Source: Candidimonas nitroreducens
GTDB lineage: Bacteria > Pseudomonadota > Gammaproteobacteria > Burkholderiales > Burkholderiaceae_B
Direction of reading: 5' to 3'
Assembly (NCBI RefSeq): GCF_002209565.1
Contig: NZ_NJIH01000013.1
Location: 103,401 to 167,400 of the forward strand
Length of the DNA: 64,000 nt
The translations under genes were made by a program, and so were the position numbers. The notes under the pieces are model-generated. The model did no database searches. It was not told the DNA's origin and was given only the letters and a program-made list of their open reading frames with translations. How positions within the stretch are numbered: position 1 is the stretch's first letter; each line of letters begins with the position of its first letter. Shown here piece by piece: positions 26,243 through 33,647 of this stretch.

Positions 26243-26624
26243 GGTTCTTCTCCTGGGCATCGTTGACTACTGCTCGGATCTGCTCTATCAGAGTCTCCAG
26301 TTGGGGCGACTGCCAACCCTCACCAAACGGGCCTATATCCTCAAGCCCCACCAGAAACTCGTTTGCCTTCCTGAGCAGGTCTGTGAGCGCGCCGCGGCGG
26401 TAGGCTGCTTGTAGCTCCCGCACCTTCACCCACTCTGCGTCCAGCTGGGCACGCTCTTTTAGGCGGCGCCGCTTCCGGTCAAGTTCGACGGCAGCGCGGC
26501 CATAATCTTGCATCCTGGTATCCAGGTACACATCGTCATCCCTCTCAACGCCGAACTCGTCGTTCGGAATCCTGTAGCCGGACATCCACTTGGGCAGCGA
26601 CGGCAGCTCAATGGCGTCACTCAT
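26235..26624 (-). CDS. Phage protein of unknown function (129 aa)
   Basis: A highly charged, largely helical protein (ELDRKRRRLKERAQLDAEWVKVRELQAAYRRG), probably a coiled coil over residues 45-80. The start MSDAIELPS is 8 bp inside the neighbouring gene end and its own stop overlaps the Lar-like gene start by 8 bp, so all three are translated as a chain. No family is recognised. Confidence 0.6.
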   Translation of the reverse strand: MSDAIELPSLPKWMSGYRIPNDEFGVERDDDVYLDTRMQDYGRAAVELDRKRRRLKERAQLDAEWVKVRELQAAYRRGALTDLLRKANEFLVGLEDIGPFGEGWQSPQLETLIEQIRAVVNDAQEKNHE

Positions 26625-26841
26625 GGCCTTTCCCCTTGAGCGTCGCGGCACATTGGGCGCATAGCCCCGCCGGCATGCCGGTTACCGCGCACGCAGCCAG
26701 AACGGGATCGGCACCCGCCTTCACCATCTCCGCGATCTTGTCGGTGGTGTGGTTCGTCGTGATGGCGATGTACGTGGCGATGACAACTCCCAACACTGCG
26801 GCGATGGCCCAGAACCCGAGCCAGAATTTGTTATCTTCCAT
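26617..26841 (-). CDS. Small phage membrane protein (74 aa)
   Basis: One transmembrane helix (FWLGFWAIAAVLGVVIATYIAI) follows a short charged start; the C-terminal half has three cysteines within CAVTGMPAGLCAQC, a possible metal-binding or disulphide loop. GGAGATTCAC precedes the ATG. It is the first gene of a coupled group of four that begins directly after a palindrome A copy. Confidence 0.65.
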   Translation of the reverse strand: MEDNKFWLGFWAIAAVLGVVIATYIAITTNHTTDKIAEMVKAGADPVLAACAVTGMPAGLCAQCAATLKGKGHE

Positions 26842-26853
26842 GTGAATCTCCTA

Positions 26854-26901
26854 GTTAACCTGGGTTAATCCAGGCAATAAAAAAGCGACCGTGTGGTCGC
26901 T
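26854..26901 (-). promoter_or_regulatory. Palindrome A (26854-26869) with terminator (26878-26901)
   Basis: GTTAACCTGGGTTAAT lies 13 bp before the start of the small membrane gene. Upstream of it on the transcribed strand is the hairpin AGCGACC/GGTCGCT followed by TTTTTTATT. Here the order is terminator, palindrome, ribosome site. Confidence 0.75.
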
Positions 26902-26912
26902 GCTGTTAAAGA

Positions 26913-26990
26913 CCTCGCCTTGCCTTACCTCGCCTCGCCTCGCCATGCCTTGCAGCGCGTGGCCACGCCCTGCCCCGCCACACCGCGGTA
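26913..26990. repeat. Pentanucleotide CCNNG-type repeat block 1
   Basis: About fifteen units of a 5-base pattern (CCTCG, CCTTG, CCTTA, CCTCG...) run just past the end of the gene at 26996-27610, in poor register near 26955 where a GCGCGTGGCCACGC palindrome interrupts. Two related blocks lie on the other side of that gene. Confidence 0.8.
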
Positions 26991-26995
26991 AAAAA

Positions 26996-27610
26996 TCACT
27001 CCCAACGGTCAATCACAAACTTCCCGAACACGCCACGGAATGTGCCAAGCCCAATAGCCATGCCGCCTTCGGCAAGCAGATTCTTAATCTCCTGCTCCTT
27101 GACTTCCTTGTTCGGATAGATGGTCAGGTCGAACTCCATAGACCACGGCAACGGCAGCACTGGGCGTTCCTTCGGGTTCGGTATGCCCTTGTCCAGACGA
27201 GCAACAGCGCGGTGCAGATATATGCCACTCTGCTCGTCGACCCGATCCGTGAACGTGCCCACCTCGATGGATTGCCCGTCACGTTTAATCAGAATCGACT
27301 CCGCGTTGCCGTCGGCGTCCGCGACGCTGACGAACGACAGGATCGCGTTGCATATCGACTTGTATATTCTCTTGTCCCTCAACCGCTTCGGTGCTGAATT
27401 CGTGTTGTGGGCGGTAAAGAACGAAACCAGGTTCAGTGTCGGCAGGCACAGGTTTGATGTGCCGCTGCGCAGATATATCTTTTGGTGCCATTCCAATCTC
27501 GTTTGGTTATCCCCGGCGTACCGGTCGAACATGATGGGCGTGACACCGCGAATAGCGACATGCCGCACCACAGTGTTGAGCCTCGTGTCGGATACTGATG
27601 AAGTTGTCAT
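26996..27610 (-). CDS. Phage protein of unknown function flanked by repeat blocks (204 aa)
   Basis: A soluble protein with RHVAIRGVTPIMFDRYAGDN near residue 17, a central RDKRIYKSICNAILSF helix, and a Gly-rich C-terminal segment GGMAIGLGTFRGVFGKFVIDRWE. Similar proteins occur in many phages without known function as far as I can recall. The C-terminal glycine-rich strand pattern resembles RAMP-type folds, but this is speculation. GAGGAAATC precedes the ATG. The gene alone is framed by three pentanucleotide repeat blocks, suggesting an exchangeable cassette. Confidence 0.65.
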   Translation of the reverse strand: MTTSSVSDTRLNTVVRHVAIRGVTPIMFDRYAGDNQTRLEWHQKIYLRSGTSNLCLPTLNLVSFFTAHNTNSAPKRLRDKRIYKSICNAILSFVSVADADGNAESILIKRDGQSIEVGTFTDRVDEQSGIYLHRAVARLDKGIPNPKERPVLPLPWSMEFDLTIYPNKEVKEQEIKNLLAEGGMAIGLGTFRGVFGKFVIDRWE

Positions 27611-27629
27611 GATTTCCTCGTGTAAAAAA

Positions 27630-27698
27630 CCTTGCCTTGCCTTGCCCCGCCATACCGCGCCTAGCCACGCCGCGCCCAGCCCGGCAGCGCTCCGCCAC
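27630..27698. repeat. Pentanucleotide repeat block 2
   Basis: Units of CC plus three bases (CCTTG CCTTG CCCCG CCATA CCGCG CCTAG CCACG) run for about 69 bp upstream of the gene at 26996-27610. The first 45 bases match block 3 closely, so the two blocks are copies of each other. Confidence 0.85.
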
Positions 27699-27738
27699 TA
27701 GAAAAATGGCTAGTCTCCGTCGCGGCTTTGTCTAAAAA

Positions 27739-27820
27739 CCTTGCCTTGCCCTGCCATACCGCGCCCAGCCTCGCCACACCGCGCCCAGCCCAGCCCAACC
27801 TTGCCTCGCCCCGCCGCGGG
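27739..27820. repeat. Pentanucleotide repeat block 3
   Basis: Sixteen or so 5-base units starting CCTTG CCTTG CCCTG CCATA CCGCG CCCAG, homologous to block 2. Both blocks are preceded by a run of A (AAAAACC), which on the transcribed strand gives GGCAAGGTTTTT. There is no gene between 27611 and 27846. Confidence 0.85.
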
Positions 27821-27835
27821 CATTCATGCAGTCTG

Positions 27836-27851
27836 GTTAACCTGGGTTAAT
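27836..27851. promoter_or_regulatory. Palindrome A overlapping the ardB stop codon
   Basis: GTTAACCTGGGTTAAT; its TTAA supplies the stop codon of the ArdB gene, so the site lies exactly at the gene end in the major orientation. Confidence 0.7.
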
Positions 27852-28257
27852 CAATGGCCTTGCCGATGGCCGCGGCCTCGGGCAGGGTGTAGGCGTAGTC
27901 CAGTAGCAGGTGAAACAGGTCACCCGCGTGGCCGTCACCCGCAAAGCTCAAGTGGCTGAATGCGTACAGGCACGCCACGATGCCCAGCGCCTCCGGCGAC
28001 AGGTACGCATCGGCGTCGTTCATCCCGTTCTTGAAGTGATAGCCGTCCTTGGGGCCGCCCGAAGGGGCCATGAACATGCCACCGTTGGACAGCTCGTAGA
28101 ACTCCCAGTAGCCACCGGTGTAGTCCGAGTACCGGCTGGCGGTGTCGAACACCATGGCCTCAAATCGCAGCATGTTCTTGCCGAGATGCTTGGGTAGGAA
28201 CCGCTCGCGCTGGGCCTCGGGCACCAGGGTCTTGGTAACTTCAGTCGTGGTTGTCAT
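27847..28257 (-). CDS. ardB: ArdB/KlcA-type antirestriction protein
   Basis: A 136-aa protein with the family landmarks FLPKHLGKNMLRFEAMVF, YTGGYWEFYELSNGGMFMAP and LSPEALGIVACLYAFSHLSF. ArdB/KlcA proteins protect incoming DNA from type I restriction, by an indirect mechanism rather than DNA mimicry. Length (about 140) and gene position fit an early phage defence. The start MTTTTEVTK overlaps the preceding gene stop (ATGA). The long open frame further upstream is antisense-like Arg/Pro-rich sequence and was not used. Confidence 0.88.
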   Translation of the reverse strand: MTTTTEVTKTLVPEAQRERFLPKHLGKNMLRFEAMVFDTASRYSDYTGGYWEFYELSNGGMFMAPSGGPKDGYHFKNGMNDADAYLSPEALGIVACLYAFSHLSFAGDGHAGDLFHLLLDYAYTLPEAAAIGKAID

Positions 28258-28508
28258 ATCAATCCTTCTTTTTTCGCCCGTCGGTATCGATAGGCATGGT
28301 TCACGACTGCTCCACACGTCAGCCCCAGCTCGCCCGCAATGGCTGCGGTATCCATTCCACGTTTGCGCATGGCCAGCACGAGCGGGCCAAGCTTGCGGGT
28401 CATGGGGCCGCAGACGACCTTGCGCTTGCGGGGTGGGGAGAGGGCAGCATTGCGCTGGGCCTGTAGCATCTGGCCCACAATGTGCGCAATGGGTGAGGTG
28501 GCAGTCAT
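28254..28508 (-). CDS. Small helix-turn-helix phage protein (84 aa)
   Basis: The C-terminal half reads KRGMDTAAIAGELGLTCGAVVNHAYRYRRAKKEG, a standard helix-turn-helix with a basic tail. The N-terminal half is a loose helix with SPPRKRK. It overlaps ardB by four bases and could regulate that operon. The start MTATSPIAH has AGAG upstream. A relic leader AAAGGAAACCACC lies about 50 bp upstream without a usable start. Confidence 0.65.
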   Translation of the reverse strand: MTATSPIAHIVGQMLQAQRNAALSPPRKRKVVCGPMTRKLGPLVLAMRKRGMDTAAIAGELGLTCGAVVNHAYRYRRAKKEGLI

Positions 28509-28600
28509 GATGATCTCTAGTAAAATGGCAGCTGCGGCTGCCTGTTTGGTTACGTGGTGGTTTCCTTTCCGGAGTTGCAACCGGGTAGGGGGTTAAACCC

Positions 28601-28690
28601 CTACCCACCCAATGCCGTGTAGATCACGGCGGCCAGCGCACCGATGAGCACCGCCAGGCACACGAGATCTATCCACTGGCCCCGCGTCAT
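28601..28690 (-). CDS. Tiny phage membrane protein (29 aa)
   Basis: ATG at 28690 overlaps the stop of the upstream gene (ATGA) and the frame ends at TAG 28601-28603. The product starts MTRGQWIDLVCLAV and continues as one hydrophobic helix ending TALGG. Coupled start, one clear transmembrane helix and a positively charged N-terminus make it a credible small gene, although there is no homology evidence. Confidence 0.5.
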   Translation of the reverse strand: MTRGQWIDLVCLAVLIGALAAVIYTALGG

Positions 28691-29145
28691 TTCGCGCCTT
28701 CCAGCTCGATGCGCACACTGACCCCACCCAACGACAGCACGATGGCCTTGGCTTGCCCTGCGTCAGGCGTCGAGGTGGCATAGCCCTGGCTCGTGGTCGC
28801 CACCGAGGGCAATGCAGCGGGTGTGCTCTGATGCCTAACCTTGGCTTTGCGGCGCGGCACGTTCGGTTTCGTCGTAGGCGTGGGCCTTATGCGCGTCGGG
28901 TCGTAATATTCCCAGAGGGCGTTACCCTTTCCATGGGTGCGCCGGCGCATGATCGGGAAAGGCGTAACCCGCATGCTTGCCAGGTGAGACAGGGCGTTGG
29001 AAATGTGGATAGCGGTAAACCCCAGTCCCTTCGCGGCATCGGTAGCCGCTATATCATTCGCAGTCAGTGGCTCGGACGCCGTGACAAGCACGTCACGCAC
29101 CAGCTCCCGAACGAGCTGGGTTTGCTCGGTTATGGCAAAGCTCAT
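28687..29145 (-). CDS. Phage winged-helix-like protein (152 aa)
   Basis: Residues 1-90 (QTQLVRELVRDVLVTASEPLTANDIAATDAAKGLGFTAIHISNALSHLASM) look like a winged helix that reads DNA through the TAIHISNAL helix. The rest is a Pro/Thr/Arg linker and a short C-terminal strand motif AIVLSLGGVSVRIELEGAK. The start is set by TAGGAGAGAACCT before the ATG; the longer open frame upstream is not coding. It lies directly after the amidotransferase gene. Confidence 0.6.
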   Translation of the reverse strand: MSFAITEQTQLVRELVRDVLVTASEPLTANDIAATDAAKGLGFTAIHISNALSHLASMRVTPFPIMRRRTHGKGNALWEYYDPTRIRPTPTTKPNVPRRKAKVRHQSTPAALPSVATTSQGYATSTPDAGQAKAIVLSLGGVSVRIELEGAK

Positions 29146-29161
29146 AGGTTCTCTCCTAGAA

Positions 29162-30364
29162 TTAAGCAGCATGTGCTGCGGTGACGACCTCGAACGGAAG
29201 CTCGGGGGCGGTGTCATCGGCATCGTCGGCGCTGGGCGTATCCGTCCAGTCGCCGTACCAGCAGATAATTTCGGCAATCTTCTGGGTGCTGGCGTCACTG
29301 ACCATCGACATGCGTGCCAGCGCCCCATAGTCCTTCGCAATCAGCAGCTTGACGATGGCTGCGTCGCGCCCGCCCAAGTCGGTGTCGGGGTTGACCGAGC
29401 AGACAAACGACCCGCCTTTCACCAGCGTGGAAAGCGTGAAGTTCGGTCGTTCGGCAATCAGGTCGGCCATGGTGTCGGCGTCGGCGTCGTTGACGGCCTG
29501 CCAAATGTCTTCCTCGTAGCCCGCCGCATCCTCATAGGTGGTGGCCTCGTTGCTGGGCGACCCGAGGTTTTCGAGCAACGGCGTAGCGACGCTTGACTGC
29601 GGCCCCGTATGGGTTTCGGCGGGCTTTCCCAGCGTCACCACTTTGTTCTGCTGCCGGTTATTCCACCAAGCGTTGCTGTAGCGCGTGCCGTCGTAGTCGT
29701 CGAAGTCTCGGTCGTGGCCTGCCCAGCCGTAGCCCGTGTTCTGGCCACCCCAGTAGCGAGTTGGCTTGGCGTAGCCAGGGATCAGCAGGCTTGGTTTCCA
29801 GGCGTAGGTATTGGAAAACCACAGGCCGTCGTGCTCGATACCCGCTTGCTTGTTGAGCACCACCAGCTCGCCGTGGTCGGTCATAAAAGCGAACTTGTTC
29901 GAGGATCCGATGTCGCTTTCCACCAGGGCTTGCCAGCCGACGTTACTCACGATGTGCGGGTACGCATCCAGCATGGGATGCAGGTAGTCCTGGATGTAGT
30001 GCCAGGTGTCCGACTTGGTGGAATCAGCACTGTTGCCGTGGCTGAGCACGCCGTTATGCATCATGGCGAGGCGCCCCGGCAGCACGATATAGGGGTGGCA
30101 ATTCTCCAGGTCGATATGGCCGTGGGTCTTGTACCGAGCGTGCAGCGCCAGCGGCCTGTCGTCGTTGGGCAGCCGCTTGATGAAGGCGATGAACTGTTTG
30201 ACCGTGCTGGGTACAACTTTTGGGGTCTTGAGGTGGTGGCGTGCCGTGGCGTACATGGCGCCAACGCCATCGCTGTTGTGGCTGTAGATATCCTCAGCCA
30301 GGCCCTCGGTCTTGAGCAGGGTATCCCTGATTTGCTTGGACGTTCCGGTTATCAAAAGGCACAT
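29162..30364 (-). CDS. Class II glutamine amidotransferase (phage)
   Basis: A 400-aa protein beginning MC: after Met removal Cys2 becomes the N-terminal nucleophile of a class II (Ntn) glutaminase. Supporting residues are SHNSDGVGAMY (28-38), Arg77 with THG in ALHARYKTHG, and MMHNGVLS (His103-Asn104-Gly105), the glutamine-binding set of PurF-type domains. Residues beyond 190 are specific to this protein, with Tyr/Trp/Gly-rich repeats (WGGQNTGYGWAGHDRDFDDYDG). It would release ammonia from glutamine for a partner synthetase; the amidoligase 226 bp upstream in the same transcript is the obvious partner. AAAGGAAACCACC precedes the ATG. Confidence 0.85.
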   Translation of the reverse strand: MCLLITGTSKQIRDTLLKTEGLAEDIYSHNSDGVGAMYATARHHLKTPKVVPSTVKQFIAFIKRLPNDDRPLALHARYKTHGHIDLENCHPYIVLPGRLAMMHNGVLSHGNSADSTKSDTWHYIQDYLHPMLDAYPHIVSNVGWQALVESDIGSSNKFAFMTDHGELVVLNKQAGIEHDGLWFSNTYAWKPSLLIPGYAKPTRYWGGQNTGYGWAGHDRDFDDYDGTRYSNAWWNNRQQNKVVTLGKPAETHTGPQSSVATPLLENLGSPSNEATTYEDAAGYEEDIWQAVNDADADTMADLIAERPNFTLSTLVKGGSFVCSVNPDTDLGGRDAAIVKLLIAKDYGALARMSMVSDASTQKIAEIICWYGDWTDTPSADDADDTAPELPFEVVTAAHAA

Positions 30365-30376
30365 GGTGGTTTCCTT

Positions 30377-30589
30377 TCAGTTGGTCTTGCGGTGTTGACG
30401 AACGTTGATCGCCGCGATGGGGGCGCCCTTGTACAGAACCGTGTATCGTTGAAGTTCTCCGGGCGCTGGGTGGGGCCATGCGGCGAGCACAGCCCCGTAG
30501 AGCGTGCGCAGGGTGATGCCCCAGTGGGGGATGGTGACGGTGTGGTTAACCGGGTTAACCAGCACCGGGTCGTGGTTATGCGATTTCAT
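30377..30589 (-). CDS. Small phage protein between amidotransferase and amidoligase (70 aa)
   Basis: A soluble, beta-rich protein (HTVTIPHWGITLRTLYGAVLA, YTVLYKGAPIAAINVRQHRKTN). It starts immediately after the amidoligase stop at 30590 and ends 12 bp before the amidotransferase ATG, so it belongs to that unit. Its codons 11-15 are a palindrome A copy (LVNPVN), a regulatory site inside coding sequence. A substrate peptide or adaptor role for the pair is possible but unsupported. Confidence 0.6.
   Translation of the reverse strand: MKSHNHDPVLVNPVNHTVTIPHWGITLRTLYGAVLAAWPHPAPGELQRYTVLYKGAPIAAINVRQHRKTN
30544..30558. promoter_or_regulatory. Palindrome A variant inside a coding region
   Basis: GTTAACCGGGTTAAC, a 15-base perfect palindrome one base shorter than the others and the only copy lying well inside a gene. 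Confidence 0.6.
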
Positions 30590-32719
30590 TCAGATCTCCG
30601 CGAACAGGCGGGCTGCTGGCGTAGTCTCGATGCGGGTCGTGTTGGCCTTGACGCCGAACCAGCGGGCCAGGTGGGGGTAGACACCGGCGTTGTCGCGCAG
30701 CCAGGCAATGAAGTGCTTGCGGCTTAGCTCACGCATGGATGTCCAGCGGCAGAACATCGCTGCGGCATGGGCGAACTCGATCTGGGCCAGCAGCCGGCGC
30801 TTATTGAGCGTGCCGCGGAAGATGCGCAGCTCCACCGTCTCGATGTACCGCCCGTCGTGGCCACCGCCGTGACCCTCGTTCAGGCCCAGGCGCCGCACCT
30901 CGGGGGGCGGCAGGTTGGACGTGTTGACCATCCGGTACCGGTTTGCACTCTTGCAGCTGACCGCCATCTTGGGGTTGGCCAGGATGAGCTGGCCGTCCTG
31001 CCGGCAGTAGGTCTGTGCGTTGGTGTTATTCGCAGGGTGGCGCCCCGCAATCTCCATAATGAGGCGGGCGTTGTCGGCCGAATTGATGAACTGGATGAAC
31101 TTGCCCAGGGCGGCCTGGCTGAACCCTGCCGAGGACAGGTGTACATGCATGCCGCACCGATCCGTGTCCCACGAAATAAGCCCCGTTGGCGGGCTCCACT
31201 CTGCGAATCGCTTGGTGTGTTCTTGCAGTGAGCGTGGGGCGGTGACGATCTCGAAACCGCCGGGCGGCAGGCTGCCATCGCGCTTGAGGATGGCGTAGCC
31301 ACGACACAGCGAGTCACCCACATCATGGGCGTTGGATCTGGGGTTTTCTGTAGCGACCACCTCCAGCTCGATGCCCATCAGGATGTCGCCGTAGGGAGAT
31401 ACCTTGACGGTGGTGTCTGGCTTTAGGTACTCCAGAACATTCGTGGTGTAGCCCAGCACAGTGCCGGCATCGGGTGGCCGGTTCTCAAGCCATCGACCCG
31501 CGTCCTCGTCGTAGTACGCCTGGTCGCGGCTGACATACCGGCTGGTGTCATCAGTCTCGACGTAGCCCTCCGCGCACTCCTGGCACACATGCCCATCTGT
31601 GGTGTAGGTCACCTCGTCGACCCACTCGACATGCCCGCAGTCGCAGAGTTCTAGTTCCTCCGGCCACAGGTTGTTCCAGGCGTTAATGGCCAGGCTCAGC
31701 GCTTGATGCAACCCTAGGTTAGAAAGGTTGTTCAGCACATCGCGGATGGTATCGTCGTCGTGGGCCGCTATAACTTGGCCGACCTCTTTGTATAGCGCCC
31801 TGTCCCTGGCGAACGACAGGCCATCCGTATACATCTGGCCTCTATACTCGGCACGTACAGGTGGCTCGCGGCGCGACAGCGCAGAGACAGGTAGGCAACG
31901 AGTAGCGTAAGACGGGTGTCGGCGCCGCAATGTCTCTATGAACTTGGTTCGCAGTACCGGGGGGACGACGCCCATATGCGTTTTTGTACGCATCCCCATC
32001 ACATACTCACCCACGCCCAGGCTATCCTGGCGGCCGGCTGAGCTGATCCTGAAGCCTAACTGGCGGTCACCGCGTGCACTCAGGTGGCGCACGGCCATGC
32101 CTGAGCCATCGTTATAAGAAAACGTCGCCCGCACCCGCAGAGGTTTGTTGCCGAGATAGATTGCCGTCGGTCGCTGGCCCGCCAGGGCGCGCGCCATCCC
32201 ATGAGAAAACGCACGGGGGTATGGATATGTGATGACGGTGTAGGCCGGGTCGTAGTCCTTCCACACCACGTACGCCCCACGGTTAACGACTTCATCATCG
32301 GTGAGGACGCGAAGCCCGAGCCGGGCGTACTGTTCCTCGTAATACGCCCGGTCGGTGTCTGCTTGAGTGTGACCCGCATCGACCGGTGCCTGGGCGGGCG
32401 TGGTGTGGATAGGAGATATCTCATAAGCCCAATTGGGGGTGTCGATAATCCTGGCGTTGGCAATCGAACTGTTGATAACCGTCGGCGATGCATCCGGTAT
32501 TTGCTCCCGTTGCTGGGGCCGATAGATCCGTGCTATATCGTTGGCCCTAACTCGCACATCCCGCAGCGCCCGCTCAAGATCGGGCGGCAGCTCCGCGCTC
32601 ATCGCTTCCAGAAAGCTGTTCGCGCCTTGCGCCGAGACGAGAGGGTGAATCTCGTCGACCGCTTCGTCGGCCATATCGTCGACATCCAAGTCATTGCTGC
32701 GTTCACTGTTCGTAGTCAT
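30590..32719 (-). CDS. GS-like amidoligase (COOH-NH2 ligase), phage type
   Basis: A 709-aa protein. Residues 445-640 show the amidoligase_2 pattern of the glutamine-synthetase-like fold: GIELEV (449-454), KRDGSLPPGGFEIVT (479-493), CGMHVHLS (522-529), RYRMVNT and the closing TVELRIFRGT (628-637). An N-terminal part of about 350 residues is unassigned, and a zinc ribbon (Cys359, Cys361, Cys379, Cys382) separates it from the catalytic domain. The family is predicted to join carboxyl and amino groups with ATP, modifying peptides, proteins or cell-wall parts. Pairing with a class II amidotransferase is a reported phage theme. AAAGGAAACCACC precedes the start; the substrate is unknown. Confidence 0.82.
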   Translation of the reverse strand: MTTNSERSNDLDVDDMADEAVDEIHPLVSAQGANSFLEAMSAELPPDLERALRDVRVRANDIARIYRPQQREQIPDASPTVINSSIANARIIDTPNWAYEISPIHTTPAQAPVDAGHTQADTDRAYYEEQYARLGLRVLTDDEVVNRGAYVVWKDYDPAYTVITYPYPRAFSHGMARALAGQRPTAIYLGNKPLRVRATFSYNDGSGMAVRHLSARGDRQLGFRISSAGRQDSLGVGEYVMGMRTKTHMGVVPPVLRTKFIETLRRRHPSYATRCLPVSALSRREPPVRAEYRGQMYTDGLSFARDRALYKEVGQVIAAHDDDTIRDVLNNLSNLGLHQALSLAINAWNNLWPEELELCDCGHVEWVDEVTYTTDGHVCQECAEGYVETDDTSRYVSRDQAYYDEDAGRWLENRPPDAGTVLGYTTNVLEYLKPDTTVKVSPYGDILMGIELEVVATENPRSNAHDVGDSLCRGYAILKRDGSLPPGGFEIVTAPRSLQEHTKRFAEWSPPTGLISWDTDRCGMHVHLSSAGFSQAALGKFIQFINSADNARLIMEIAGRHPANNTNAQTYCRQDGQLILANPKMAVSCKSANRYRMVNTSNLPPPEVRRLGLNEGHGGGHDGRYIETVELRIFRGTLNKRRLLAQIEFAHAAAMFCRWTSMRELSRKHFIAWLRDNAGVYPHLARWFGVKANTTRIETTPAARLFAEI

Positions 32720-32737
32720 GGTGGTTTCCTTTGAACA

Positions 32738-32796
32738 ATAAAAAAGACCCCAACCGGTTTCCCGGCGGGGTCGTGAGTCGGTTAACCTGGGTTAAC
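32738..32796 (-). promoter_or_regulatory. Palindrome A (32781-32796) and terminator (32738-32772) before the amidoligase
   Basis: In transcription order: GTTAACCCAGGTTAAC, then hairpin GACCCC/GGGGTC with TTTTTTATT, then AAAGGAAACCACC and ATG. Transcription entering from the winged-helix gene must pass both to express the amidoligase. Confidence 0.75.
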
Positions 32797-32818
32797 CGTG
32801 AGCGGTACTACAAGGCCG

Positions 32819-33517
32819 TTACGCAGCCTCGTACAGGCACACGCCGTCGCGGCGGCGATGGGTCAGGCGGATATCCTCGTCGGCCACCATGTCGTCGACC
32901 GCTTCGGCCACGACCTCGCTCGCCACATTGGGGAATGCCTTCTGGATAGCGGACAGCGTGCGCTTGCTGTACTCGCCGTTATGCAGGAAGCTGAGGATGT
33001 CGTCCGAGCTGATGGTGTCGCTGGCGTCCGTGGGAATGGGTTCGGCCGGAACCGGCGGCTGGGTGACCTTGGCGTGGCCGGCTGGGGTCAGGCCGTACAG
33101 CGCGGCGCGATCACCGCGGCGGCGCTTGGTAAACACATCGCCGCTGGACATGAGCCCAGACAGAGCGAGGCTCACCCTTTCGCCGGACACGTCAGTCAGC
33201 TGGGTCTCCACCCCGCTGAAAGAACGCAAGGTGTAGCGCTCATCGCTGCCCAGCGCGTTGATGACACGCTGCGAGACGCTCACATCGGGCGCCGCCGCTT
33301 CGACGGGTGTCTCGGAGGCTTGGGCATCGCCAGCGGTGTCGCCGGTAGACGGCTCGGGATCACCAGCGGCGCGCGTCGTTTCGGGATCACTCTGGCTATC
33401 CACCGCTGCTTCAGCGGCGTGGTGCAGGATGACGGCCAGGGAGTCCAGTTCCGAGGGTGCTTTGCCCAGGGACAGGAAGACGTTCAGTTCGCTGATGTTG
33501 ATGATGGTCTTGCTCAT
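32819..33517 (-). CDS. Phage protein with two winged-helix-like units (232 aa)
   Basis: After an Asp/Ala/Pro-rich low-complexity stretch (residues 45-85), two modules follow: SQRVINALGSDERYTLRSFSGVETQLTDVSGERVSLALSGLMSSGDV and SDDILSFLHNGEYSKRTLSAIQKAFPNVASEVVAEAVDDMVADEDI. Both have the helix-turn-helix-plus-wing rhythm, with RRRGDRAALYGLTP and RRRDGVCLYEA as matching wings. This points to an internal duplication and DNA binding. AAGGAAACCACC precedes the ATG. Confidence 0.6.
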   Translation of the reverse strand: MSKTIINISELNVFLSLGKAPSELDSLAVILHHAAEAAVDSQSDPETTRAAGDPEPSTGDTAGDAQASETPVEAAAPDVSVSQRVINALGSDERYTLRSFSGVETQLTDVSGERVSLALSGLMSSGDVFTKRRRGDRAALYGLTPAGHAKVTQPPVPAEPIPTDASDTISSDDILSFLHNGEYSKRTLSAIQKAFPNVASEVVAEAVDDMVADEDIRLTHRRRDGVCLYEAA

Positions 33518-33551
33518 GGTGGTTTCCTTAAAGACTTAAAGAGCCGCGAAA

Positions 33552-33634
33552 TAAAAAGACCCGCACAGTGCGGCAAGCCGTGCGGGCCAGTTGAAAACGA
33601 TGTGACAGCGCGCGTACTATTAACCTGGGTTAAC
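33552..33634 (-). promoter_or_regulatory. Palindrome A (33619-33634) and terminator (33552-33586)
   Basis: ATTAACCTGGGTTAAC is followed on the minus strand by the hairpin CCCGCAC/GTGCGGG with TCTTTTTATTT and then the leader of the winged-helix gene. On the plus strand the same palindrome lies 14 bp before the ATG of the 48-aa gene at 33648, so one site may serve both directions. Confidence 0.7.
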
Positions 33635-33647
33635 GAGGGGAAAAATC

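Noticed and set aside
26913..27820. CRISPR array as an explanation of the CCNNG repeats
   Set aside because: The units are 5 bases, directly adjacent and degenerate, with no unique spacers and no cas genes.
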